In this document: in pieces, positions 42,901 through 49,621 of the stretch
How positions within the stretch are numbered: position 1 is the first letter of the stretch
Layout: every line of letters begins with the position of its first letter
Origin: Caminibacter pacificus
Lineage (GTDB): Bacteria > Campylobacterota > Campylobacteria > Campylobacterales > Nautiliaceae
Assembly (NCBI RefSeq): GCF_003752135.1
Contig: NZ_RJVK01000001.1
Span: 62,001 to 126,000, forward strand
Direction: 5' to 3'
DNA: 64,000 nucleotides
Translations under genes and position numbers: made by a program
The notes under the pieces: generated by a model
Told to the model about the DNA's origin: nothing
Seen by the model: the letters and a program-made list of their open reading frames with translations, nothing else
Databases searched by the model: none

Positions 42901-43671
42901 ATGTGTGATTCTTGCGGATGTGCAACTGGGCACAAACATGATCATAACCATGGACATAAAGAAGAGGTGATTAACGAAGATATTAAAAATAATCCCCAAC
43001 TATCTCACAAAGTGACCGTAATTGAAAAAATTCTCTCAAAAAATAACGCAATGGCCGATGAAATAAGAAAAACATTTGATGAGCATAAAATCACTTGTTT
43101 TAATATGATGAGCTCTCCGGGAAGCGGAAAAACGACGACTCTTGAAAATTTAGCGGATAAGCTTCCTTATAAATTTGCGGTAATCGAAGGAGACCTTGAG
43201 ACTTCTCGCGATGCCGAGAGAATTAGAAATAAAGGAATTTGGTCTTTTCAACTTCAAACGGGTAGGGCGTGTCATCTTGACGCCGGAATGGTAAAACACG
43301 CAATTCCTCATTTTCCTTTTGACGAAGTTGAAGTGGCTTTTATCGAAAACGTAGGAAATTTGGTATGTCCGGCAAGCTATGATGTTGGAGCTCATTATAA
43401 TATGGTGTTTGTTAGCGTGCCTGAGGGTGATGACAAGATAGAAAAATATCCGGTAATGTTTAGAAAAGCGGATATCGTAGTTATCACAAAAGCCGATATG
43501 CTTGAATTTTTCGATTTTGACGTAAAAAGAGCAAAAGAAGCGGCAAATAAACTAAAGCCCGGAGTTCCTGTAGTGCTTTTAAACAACAAAACCGGTGAGG
43601 GGCTTGATGAAATAATCGAATGGATTAAGAGTAAAAGAGAAGAGCATTTAAAGTCTCTTGAAAACAGATAA
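42901..43671 (+). CDS. hypB: HypB, nickel-inserting GTPase
   Basis: A 256-aa GTPase for nickel delivery to hydrogenase. The N-terminus has the high-affinity metal motif CDSCGCATG followed by a histidine cluster (HKHDHNHGHKEE) for nickel storage. P-loop SSPGSGKTT, then ENVGNLVCPASYD and TKADML of the GTPase domain. TATAAT-like sequence at about 42863 and AAGGAG precede it. It heads hypB-hypC-hypD. Confidence 0.96.
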   Translation: MCDSCGCATGHKHDHNHGHKEEVINEDIKNNPQLSHKVTVIEKILSKNNAMADEIRKTFDEHKITCFNMMSSPGSGKTTTLENLADKLPYKFAVIEGDLETSRDAERIRNKGIWSFQLQTGRACHLDAGMVKHAIPHFPFDEVEVAFIENVGNLVCPASYDVGAHYNMVFVSVPEGDDKIEKYPVMFRKADIVVITKADMLEFFDFDVKRAKEAANKLKPGVPVVLLNNKTGEGLDEIIEWIKSKREEHLKSLENR

Positions 43672-43696
43672 TTTTTATAAATATTAAGGAGCAATA

Positions 43697-44008
43697 ATGT
43701 GTTTGGCAATTCCGAGTAAAGTTTTGAAAATAACGGAAGATAATATGGCCGAAGTGGATACTTTGGGAGTTAAAAGGGTTGTTAGTCTCGATTTGATGCC
43801 CGAACCTGTAAAAGAGGGAGATTACGTACTTATTCACGTCGGATACGCTATGGGTAAAATCGATGAAAAAGAAGCACTTGAAAGTATAGAAATTTATAAG
43901 CAGCTTGCCGAAGCCGCAATGCAGGAAGAATACGAAATCGACCCTGAAAAGTTAGTGACGGAAGACGGTCCGCTTTTATACAAGCCTCCTACGGAGGATG
44001 AAAAATGA
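43697..44008 (+). CDS. hypC: HypC, hydrogenase maturation chaperone
   Basis: A 103-aa chaperone with the essential N-terminal Cys2 (MCLAIPSKVLKI) and the family region GDYVLIHVGYAMGKID. With HypD it carries the Fe(CN)2CO precursor and presents it to the large subunit. It overlaps hypD by 4 nt (ATGA). It is slightly longer than average (75-95 aa). Confidence 0.96.
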   Translation: MCLAIPSKVLKITEDNMAEVDTLGVKRVVSLDLMPEPVKEGDYVLIHVGYAMGKIDEKEALESIEIYKQLAEAAMQEEYEIDPEKLVTEDGPLLYKPPTEDEK

Positions 44009-45120
44009 GTTTAACTCTTAAAGATTTGTATTTTAAATTCAGAGACCCCGAAGCCATAAAAACTTTAAATAAACTCATCCATAAAGAAGCCGCAAAATTA
44101 AAAGAGCCTATGAGAGTTATGGAAATTTGCGGCGGTCATACCCATACTATTATGAAATACGGCTTAAAACAACTGATGCCCGAAAATATTACTTTTATTC
44201 ACGGTCCAGGGTGTCCCGTGTGCGTAATGCCAAAAGAGAGAATCGACCATGCAATAGAACTTGCCAAACAACCGGATGTTATTTTAGCGACTCTCGGGGA
44301 TATGATAAGAGTACCGGGTAGCAAATCAAGCCTTGCTAAAGTCAGAGCCGAGGGTGCCGATGTTAGACCTCTTCATTCGACTTTTGACGTATTGCAAATC
44401 GCAAAAGAAAACCCTGATAAAAAAGTGGTATTTTTTGCTATAGGATTTGAGACGACGACTCCTATGACGGCCGCACTCATGGATAGAGCGTTTAAAGAAG
44501 GAATCAAAAATATCTATTATCATATCAATCACGTTTTGGTACCGCCTCCGATGAGGGCTATTATGGATAGTGGAGAAGCTAAAATCAACGCATTTATAGG
44601 ACCGAGCCATGTTAGCGTTATTATCGGTGCTAAGAGCTATCAGTTTTTGACCGATGATTATAAAACACCTGTAGTGGTTGCGGGGTTTGAGCCCGTGGAT
44701 GTAATGGAGAGTATTTTAATGCTTTTAAAGCAAAAAAACGAAGGCAGATGTGAAGTTGAGATTCAATATAAAAGAGCGACTACTTGGGAAGGTAACGTAG
44801 TGGCTCAAAAAATGATAGATAAATATATGGAAGTAAGAGATACGTTTAGATGGAGAGGTCTTGGGGATATTCCAAAAAGCGCTTTGAAATTAAGAGACGA
44901 ATTCGCTGAATTCGATGCCGAAAAAATTTGGGCCGATGTTTTACCGAACGAACCGATTGACGACCATAAAATGTGTATCTGTGGTGATATTTTAAGAGGT
45001 CTTGCCACTCCTAAAGATTGTAAAGTATTCGGCACGGCATGTACGCCTGAAAATCCTCTCGGAAGCTGTATGGTTAGTGATGAGGGTGCTTGTAACGCGT
45101 ATTATAGGTATGATAGGTAA
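44005..45120 (+). CDS. hypD: HypD, Fe-S protein assembling the Fe(CN)2CO group
   Basis: A 371-aa protein with EICGGHTHTI, HGPGCPVCV, GFETTTPMTA and the C-terminal [4Fe-4S] cysteines (CICGDILRG ... CKVFGTACTPENPLGSCMVSDEGAC). It is complete, ending NAYYRYDR. The last 57 nt (45064-45120) reappear in degraded form at 45811-45866, beyond the toxin-antitoxin pair. In the usual hypBCDE order hypE would follow directly, but here it is 2.76 kb away. Confidence 0.96.
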   Translation: MSLTLKDLYFKFRDPEAIKTLNKLIHKEAAKLKEPMRVMEICGGHTHTIMKYGLKQLMPENITFIHGPGCPVCVMPKERIDHAIELAKQPDVILATLGDMIRVPGSKSSLAKVRAEGADVRPLHSTFDVLQIAKENPDKKVVFFAIGFETTTPMTAALMDRAFKEGIKNIYYHINHVLVPPPMRAIMDSGEAKINAFIGPSHVSVIIGAKSYQFLTDDYKTPVVVAGFEPVDVMESILMLLKQKNEGRCEVEIQYKRATTWEGNVVAQKMIDKYMEVRDTFRWRGLGDIPKSALKLRDEFAEFDAEKIWADVLPNEPIDDHKMCICGDILRGLATPKDCKVFGTACTPENPLGSCMVSDEGACNAYYRYDR

Positions 45121-45123
45121 TTT

Positions 45124-45158
45124 GGTATAATAAACAAAAAGGCTTTTGATGACTAAAA
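45124..45158 (+). repeat. Left direct repeat of the island (promoter plus start of mntA)
   Basis: The sequence starts GGTATAATAAACAAAAAGG and continues through TTTGATG into the first codons of mntA. A 36-nt relative at 47732-47767 matches it at about 30 positions, with one extra A. Both include TATAAT and an ATG. Part of the likeness is generic promoter sequence (compare 24196-24216), so the repeat is suggestive, not proven. Confidence 0.5.
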
Positions 45159-45439
45159 GAGAAATCCTGAATTTTCTTAAAAGTCATAAAAATGAAATTT
45201 ATCAAAAGTTTAAAGCAAAAAAGATAGGGCTTTTTGGCTCTTTTGCTAAAAATGAGAATTCAAAAAACAGTGACATTGATATTTATGTTGAATTTGAAGA
45301 AAAAAATTTCGATAATTTAGTTGGACTTTATGAATATTTGGAAAATAGCTTTCATCAAAAAGTTGATATCTATTATCCTCATAAATTTAGTGACAAAAGG
45401 GTATTGGAAAAAATTAAAAAAGAAGTGATTTATGGATAA
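45149..45439 (+). CDS. mntA: MntA-like minimal nucleotidyltransferase antitoxin
   Basis: A 96-aa minimal nucleotidyltransferase. The signature GLFGSFAKNENSKNSDIDIYVEF contains GS (Gly30-Ser31) and the metal-binding Asp42 and Asp44. In MntA/HepT (type VII) systems this protein neutralises the toxin by AMPylating a tyrosine near its active site. The ATG at 45149 is preferred over an in-frame TTG 3 nt earlier. It overlaps the HEPN gene by 8 nt. Confidence 0.88.
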   Translation: MTKREILNFLKSHKNEIYQKFKAKKIGLFGSFAKNENSKNSDIDIYVEFEEKNFDNLVGLYEYLENSFHQKVDIYYPHKFSDKRVLEKIKKEVIYG

Positions 45440-45794
45440 AAGTGAGATTTTAGTTCTTTTGGAGTTTATTTTAGAAAGTATTGAATTAATTGAGAAAAGG
45501 TTTAAAAAAATAAAGAGTGTTGATGATTTTTTAACAGAAGATGGACTTTTAATACTTGATGCAATTTCAATGAGACTTCAAGCTGTTGGAGAAGCTTTAA
45601 AAAATATTGATAAAAAAGATAAAGAGTTTTTATTACAAGTTGATGATAAAGAGTATTGGAGCAAAATTATAAAAACAAGAGAAATAATTTCTCATCATTA
45701 TATAAATTTAGATGCAGAAATTGTTTATATGATTTGTGATGAAAAGCTTGAAGAATTAAAAGATAAAATTATTAGGTTGATTAGTTTAACATAG
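45432..45794 (+). CDS. hepT: HepT-like HEPN-domain ribonuclease toxin
   Basis: A 120-aa all-helical HEPN protein. The catalytic RX4HXY motif is Arg83-Glu-Ile-Ile-Ser-His88-His-Tyr90 (TREIISHHYINLD), with Tyr90 the expected AMPylation target. The middle part, LDAISMRLQAVGEALKNID, is typical of the DUF86/HepT family. Paired with mntA by an 8-nt overlap. Likely a toxin acting on RNA, restrained by MntA. Confidence 0.88.
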   Translation: MDKSEILVLLEFILESIELIEKRFKKIKSVDDFLTEDGLLILDAISMRLQAVGEALKNIDKKDKEFLLQVDDKEYWSKIIKTREIISHHYINLDAEIVYMICDEKLEELKDKIIRLISLT

Positions 45795-45810
45795 TTTGTA
45801 CTCTAATTGT

Positions 45811-45866
45811 AGTTGTATGGTAAGTGACGATTGGCTTGTAACGCAAATTATAGGTCTGATAGGTAA
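45811..45866 (+). repeat. Degraded second copy of the hypD 3' end
   Basis: This 56-nt segment aligns with the last 57 nt of hypD (45064-45120) at about 47 positions with one gap, including the shared GGCTTGTAACGC-like stretch, ATTATAGGT, TGATAGGTAA and the stop region. The gap and substitutions destroy the reading frame. The mntA-hepT pair thus sits between two copies of the hypD tail, as if inserted there with duplication or brought in by recombination. Confidence 0.75.
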
Positions 45867-45867
45867 A

Positions 45868-46632
45868 TTAAAAAATAATTATAAAATTTATAAATTTTTC
45901 CCATTCTTTTTCTTCTATATTTAGCTCTTTTTTTAATAATGTCAAATATCTGAGATATAGATAAAAAAAATATAAATAAATGCTTTGTTTTTTATATTCA
46001 AAGGAGATATATTTTTCAAAAGTTTTAAATTTAATTAATTGGTTGTTTTTTATTATATTTCTTATGTTTCTTTTTTCGTGAGGAGTCATATTGAATATTT
46101 TGCTATTAAAAAATGCTTTTAATAAATTTTTTTCTTTTTCTATTTTATAATATGTAAAAAAATTTTTTGTGTTTTCTTTAATTCCTGGGAACAGATTTTT
46201 GCTCCAGGTTATAAGATTAAAATACGAAGCTTTTAAAGTAATGATTTTTGATTTTGTAAATTTTTTGTTAGTTATGTCTTCAATTTCATCATTTTTAAGA
46301 AATTTTTTTAATACGTCATAATTTTCAATAGGTTCGTTTTTAATAATATTTTCTTCAATTTTAGCTAGCTCGTAAAGTTCAGGTAGAAGTTTAAATGTTT
46401 CAATAAAATTACTTTCTAAATGTTTTAAAATTAAGTTTATTTCTTCTTTTTGGGATTTTTCAAGTTGATTTTTTAAAGGTAAAAAGTTTGAGTCTTTTTT
46501 TGATTTTATAAGTTTATTTTTTATTGTGTTTTTATTATATCCACTGATTTTTCCTAATATTGTTGATAGCTTATTAAGAGTGAATAAATCCTTGTTTATT
46601 TCAATGAAATGATCAATATGAATTAAAACCAC
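45868..46632 (-). CDS. Unknown lysine-rich protein divergent from viperin
   Basis: A 254-aa protein of unknown family, very rich in Lys, Ile, Asn and Phe. It seems all-helical, with no signal peptide; the C-terminal third has aromatic-hydrophobic stretches (YKKQSIYLYFFYLYLRYLTLL). The N-terminal 60 residues (FTLNKLSTILGKISGYNKNTIKNKLIKSKK) could hold a helix-turn-helix-like unit, but this is weak. It starts with GTG at 46632 behind AAAGGA and is transcribed divergently from the viperin gene across a 57-nt gap. Regulator, partner or separate defence gene are all possible. Confidence 0.6.
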   Translation of the reverse strand: MVLIHIDHFIEINKDLFTLNKLSTILGKISGYNKNTIKNKLIKSKKDSNFLPLKNQLEKSQKEEINLILKHLESNFIETFKLLPELYELAKIEENIIKNEPIENYDVLKKFLKNDEIEDITNKKFTKSKIITLKASYFNLITWSKNLFPGIKENTKNFFTYYKIEKEKNLLKAFFNSKIFNMTPHEKRNIRNIIKNNQLIKFKTFEKYISFEYKKQSIYLYFFYLYLRYLTLLKKELNIEEKEWEKFINFIIIF

Positions 46633-46649
46633 TTTTTTCCTTTATTTTT

Positions 46650-46683
46650 CTCCTTTTTTTCATATTCTTCGAAAAAAAAGGAG
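46650..46683. promoter_or_regulatory. Inverted repeat covering the viperin ribosome-binding site
   Basis: CTCCTTTTTTT (46650-46660) and AAAAAAAGGAG (46673-46683) are perfect 11-nt inverted arms around a 12-nt loop. The right arm is the Shine-Dalgarno of the viperin gene (GGAG at 46680-46683, ATG at 46690). In RNA starting upstream of 46650 the hairpin would hide the ribosome site; in DNA it could be an operator shared with the divergent gene. Confidence 0.5.
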
Positions 46684-46689
46684 TATAAA

Positions 46690-47508
46690 ATGAAAGAGAT
46701 TGTTATTAATTGGCATATTATACAAAAATGTAATTATAGATGTTTTTACTGTTTTGCAAAGTATGAAAAATCGGAAAGAGAAATATATTTTGATAAAAGT
46801 AATAGTTTAAAACTGTTAAAAGAAGTATATAGTTATTTTGCTCAAAATTATAAAAGAATTAGACTTAATTTAGCAGGTGGAGAGCCTTTGTTGGTAAAAG
46901 ATTTGAATTTTATTATTAAAAGTGCTAAAAGCATTGGTTTTGATGTTTCTATAATTACCAACTTTTCTAATTCAGATAAGATTTTAGAGAGTGTAAACTT
47001 TTTAACTATGATTGGAATTAGTGTTGATTCTTTAAAAGAAGATACCATAAAAAAAATTGGGAGGTTTGATAAAAAGATTTTAAATAGAGAATATTTTTAT
47101 GAGAAAATTAAGTTAATAAAAAGTTTAAATCCAAATATCCAAATAAAAATAAACACAGTCGTAAATAGGTTTAATTATAACGAATTTTTAGGTGACTTTA
47201 TAGAAAAAATAAATCCTAATAAATGGAAAATATTACAAGCATTTCCTTTTAAAAAAACTGTTTTTTGTGAAGATTGGCAATATGAAAGGTTTAAAAAGTT
47301 GCACATAAAAGTAAATGTTAATAAGTTTTTTGAATCAAGTGAAGATATGAGAGAATCGTATATTATGGTAGACCCTTTTGGTAGGTTTTATCAAAATAGT
47401 AATTTAGAATATCAATATAGTGAAAGTATTTTAAAAGTAGGAGCAAAAAAAGCGTTTTCTCAAGTTACTTTTATGAAAGATAAGTTTTATAAAAGGTGTC
47501 AAAAATGA
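46690..47508 (+). CDS. Prokaryotic viperin (antiviral radical-SAM enzyme)
   Basis: A 272-aa radical-SAM protein with Cys14-x3-Cys18-x2-Cys21 (KCNYRCFYCF) and the SAM motif NLAGGEPLL. Beyond the radical-SAM core it follows animal viperin closely: LLKEVYS, ISVDSL for ISCDSF, IGRFDKK, KINTVVNRFN for KINSVINRFN, NKWKILQAF for VRWKVFQC, ESYIMVDPFGRF for DSYLILDEYMRF, and SILKVGAKKA for SILDVGVEEA. Viperins convert CTP, GTP or UTP into 3'-deoxy-3',4'-didehydro nucleotides that terminate viral RNA synthesis. The nucleotide used here cannot be predicted by eye. No nucleotide kinase is adjacent. It is followed, with ATGA overlap, by a HicA-like gene. Confidence 0.87.
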   Translation: MKEIVINWHIIQKCNYRCFYCFAKYEKSEREIYFDKSNSLKLLKEVYSYFAQNYKRIRLNLAGGEPLLVKDLNFIIKSAKSIGFDVSIITNFSNSDKILESVNFLTMIGISVDSLKEDTIKKIGRFDKKILNREYFYEKIKLIKSLNPNIQIKINTVVNRFNYNEFLGDFIEKINPNKWKILQAFPFKKTVFCEDWQYERFKKLHIKVNVNKFFESSEDMRESYIMVDPFGRFYQNSNLEYQYSESILKVGAKKAFSQVTFMKDKFYKRCQK

Positions 47509-47738
47509 AACTTACTAACATTACCGGAAGAGAGTTTATTAAAATTTTAAAAAAGTTGGGGTTTTATCTTGATAGACAAAATAGAGGAAATCACAGAATC
47601 TTTAAGAATGATAAAGGAGAAATTATCGTTGTTCCGGCTTATAAGAAGAAAGTATTAAAACCTGGACTTTTAAAGGGAATATTAAGTCAGTTAAATATCA
47701 ACAAGGATGAGTTTATAAAGCTTAGGGATATGGTATAA
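47505..47738 (+). CDS. HicA-like mRNA interferase toxin, no HicB partner seen
   Basis: A 77-aa protein with the double-stranded-RNA-binding-like HicA fold: TGREFIKILKKLGFYLDRQNRGNHRIF, with the catalytic histidine at His30, then IIVVPAYKKKVLKPGLLKGILSQLNI. The ATG at 47505 overlaps the viperin stop (ATGA); a longer GTG start at 47496 is less likely. HicA is normally paired with a HicB antitoxin, but none follows: only a short remnant lies before hypE. Either it is an orphan, or it is controlled by another gene in the island. Confidence 0.85.
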   Translation: MKLTNITGREFIKILKKLGFYLDRQNRGNHRIFKNDKGEIIVVPAYKKKVLKPGLLKGILSQLNINKDEFIKLRDMV

Positions 47739-47767
47739 TAAACAAAAAAAGCATTTGATGTCTAAAA
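47732..47767 (+). repeat. Right direct repeat of the island
   Basis: This segment starts GGTATAATAAACAAAAA and runs through TTTGATG, closely matching 45124-45158. It supplies the stop of the HicA gene (TAA within TATAATAA) and a new ATG at 47758 that opens a reading frame broken after 12 codons. Confidence 0.5.
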
Positions 47768-47887
47768 AAGTAGAATATAAAAAAATCTTTAAATAGGCTT
47801 TTTGAGTTATCTAAAAATTATAAACTTGATAAAAATTTTCAAGTTTCAAAAGAAGAGCTTATTATGCAAGAAAAAGGAAGAAAATGA
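47758..47887 (+). pseudogene. Coding remnant before hypE
   Basis: From ATG at 47758 the frame reads MSKKVEYKKIFK and stops at 47794. In the +1 frame, 30 codons from 47795 read RLFELSKNYKLDKN... to QEKGRK and end at a TGA overlapping the hypE start (ATGA). Together they look like a small basic protein of about 42 aa split by a frameshift. No family was recognised; it does not look like HicB. Confidence 0.4.
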
Positions 47888-48861
47888 AAATAACTTTGAG
47901 CTACGGTGGTGGTGGAAAAGAGACCAATAAACTTATAAACGAACTTTTTTATAAATATTTCGATAATGAAATTTTGACAAAGTCGGAAGACGCCGCGATT
48001 ATTGAGGGTAGTGAGAGACTTGCTTTTACTACCGATTCTTTTACCGTTTCCCCTATATTTTTTAACGGAGGAGATATCGGAAAATTAAGCGTTGTGGGTA
48101 CCTGCAATGATTTGGCAATGATGGGAGCAAAACCCAAGTACCTAACATGCGGGTTTATGATTGAAGAGGGGCTTGAGTTTGACGAACTTGAAAAAATAGT
48201 TAAAAGTATGGCCGAGGAGCTTAAGAAAACGGGAGCTAAAATCGTAGCGGGAGATACGAAAGTAGTGCCGGCCGGAAGTGTGGATAAGATATTTATCAAT
48301 ACATCGGGAATCGGTGAAGTTATAAGGCCTGGAATCAGTGCTTCCAACTTAAAAAAAGGCGATAAGATTCTTGTAAGCGGAGATATCGGAAGACACGGAA
48401 CGGTAATAATGGCTCACAGATACGGGGTTGAAACCGAGCTTAAGAGCGATTGTAAATTGCTTTGGGATGAGGTAAAAGCTTTGATTGATGCAGGTTTGGA
48501 TATAAAAGCCCTTAGAGATGCTACAAGAGGCGGAATAAGCGCCGTACTTAACGAATGGAGCGAGGCAAGCGGTGTCGGAATCGAGATAGAAGAAGAAAAA
48601 CTACCTATTAGTGACGAGGTTGTGGGACTTTGTGAAATTTTCGGTTTTGAACCTATGGATTTGGCGAATGAGGGTACTTTTATAGTTGCTGTAAGTGAAA
48701 AAGACGCTTTAAAGGCTGAGGAAATTTTAAAAAGCTTTAATCAAAACGCTTCGATTATCGGTGAAGTGACTGATGATGACAAGGTAATTTTAAAATCTCC
48801 ATGGGGCACTAAAAGAGTGATAGAACTTCCTAAAGGTGAACTTCTTCCGAGAATCTGCTGA
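47884..48861 (+). CDS. hypE: HypE, cyanide-ligand synthesis protein
   Basis: A 325-aa protein that dehydrates the thiocarbamate delivered by HypF into the thiocyanate used for the Fe-CN ligands. It carries the acceptor C-terminal cysteine (LPRIC). ATP-binding features include LSYGGGGKETNKLI, FTTDSFTVSP and VGTCNDLAMMGAKP, with LRDATRGGISAVLNEW in the AIRS-like domain. It is separated from hypBCD by the accessory island and may rely on promoters inside it. Confidence 0.96.
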   Translation: MKITLSYGGGGKETNKLINELFYKYFDNEILTKSEDAAIIEGSERLAFTTDSFTVSPIFFNGGDIGKLSVVGTCNDLAMMGAKPKYLTCGFMIEEGLEFDELEKIVKSMAEELKKTGAKIVAGDTKVVPAGSVDKIFINTSGIGEVIRPGISASNLKKGDKILVSGDIGRHGTVIMAHRYGVETELKSDCKLLWDEVKALIDAGLDIKALRDATRGGISAVLNEWSEASGVGIEIEEEKLPISDEVVGLCEIFGFEPMDLANEGTFIVAVSEKDALKAEEILKSFNQNASIIGEVTDDDKVILKSPWGTKRVIELPKGELLPRIC

Positions 48862-48918
48862 TTTTCTCTCTTTTTTTGGTACAATTTGAGAAATGAATAG
48901 TTATTTATAGGGGGCTAA

Positions 48919-49620
48919 GTGAGTAAACAAGAACAGATTGTAAGAATGTTTGACTCTATCGCTAAAAAATATGATTTTGTAAATAGAGTATTGACATTCG
49001 GAATCGATAAAAAATGGAGAGAAAAAGCTGTAAAAAAGACTCTTGAATTAATCGATAAAAAAGATGTAAAAATCTTAGATGTTGCTTGCGGTACTGGTGA
49101 TATGATAGAAATATGGAAAAAAGAGGCGAATAAAAAAGATATTAACATAAAAATATGCGGTCTTGACCCGAGTGTCGGTATGCTTGAAGTAGCAAAAAAA
49201 AGATTTCCGGAAGTTAAGTTTTATAAAGCGTATGCTACAGATATTCCATGTGAGAGTAAAACTATTGACGGCATTAGTATATCTTTCGGAATAAGAAACG
49301 TTTTGGAGATAAAAAAAGCGATTTGCGAATTTAAAAGAGTGTTGAAAAAAGACGGGATAGTTTTGGTCCTTGAATTTACAAAAGCGGAAAAACCTAATAA
49401 ATTTAGGGAATGTGTGGATTTTTATTCGAATAAAATTCTTCCTAAAATCGGCGGAATCTTAAGTAAAAACAAAGAAGCTTATGAATATTTACCCAATTCC
49501 ATCGAGAATTTTTATACTCCAAATGAACTTGCCGCGCTTTTTATAGAGTGCGGTTTCAATATCGAAAAGCTCGAAACGTTTAACTTCGGGCAAGTGACGA
49601 TGTTAATCGCCCGAAGTTGA
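48919..49620 (+). CDS. ubiE: Demethylmenaquinone/ubiquinone C-methyltransferase
   Basis: A 233-aa SAM-dependent methyltransferase of the UbiE/MenG family. The SAM-binding motif is ILDVACGTGDM; ISFGIRNVLE and VLEFTKAEKP are family signatures, and the C-terminus has LPNSIENFYTP. In an anaerobic Campylobacterota it would methylate demethylmenaquinone, the quinone used by hydrogenase and nitrate reductase. GTG start with TAGGGGG upstream and TACAAT at 48880-48885. Confidence 0.92.
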   Translation: MSKQEQIVRMFDSIAKKYDFVNRVLTFGIDKKWREKAVKKTLELIDKKDVKILDVACGTGDMIEIWKKEANKKDINIKICGLDPSVGMLEVAKKRFPEVKFYKAYATDIPCESKTIDGISISFGIRNVLEIKKAICEFKRVLKKDGIVLVLEFTKAEKPNKFRECVDFYSNKILPKIGGILSKNKEAYEYLPNSIENFYTPNELAALFIECGFNIEKLETFNFGQVTMLIARS

Positions 49621-49621
49621 A

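Larger units (their letters stand above)
45121..47883. other. Accessory (defence-type) island between hypD and hypE
   Basis: Between hypD and hypE lie a MntA/HepT pair, a degraded second hypD 3' end, an unknown minus-strand gene, a viperin homologue, a HicA-like gene and a coding remnant ending at hypE. Promoter-like direct repeats of about 35 bp (45124-45158 and 47732-47767) flank the block. The viperin and unknown genes are visibly richer in A/T than the hyp genes. No integrase, transposase or tRNA is present. Confidence 0.75.

Noticed and set aside
45795-45867. CRISPR-like or other repeat array in the island
   Set aside because: There are only two copies of each repeat type, and one is plainly the hypD 3' end; no regular spacers.
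46690-47508. Radical-SAM protein as MoaA, QueE or a peptide-maturase
   Set aside because: No MoaA C-terminal cysteine cluster and no SPASM motif; the C-terminal half follows viperin instead.
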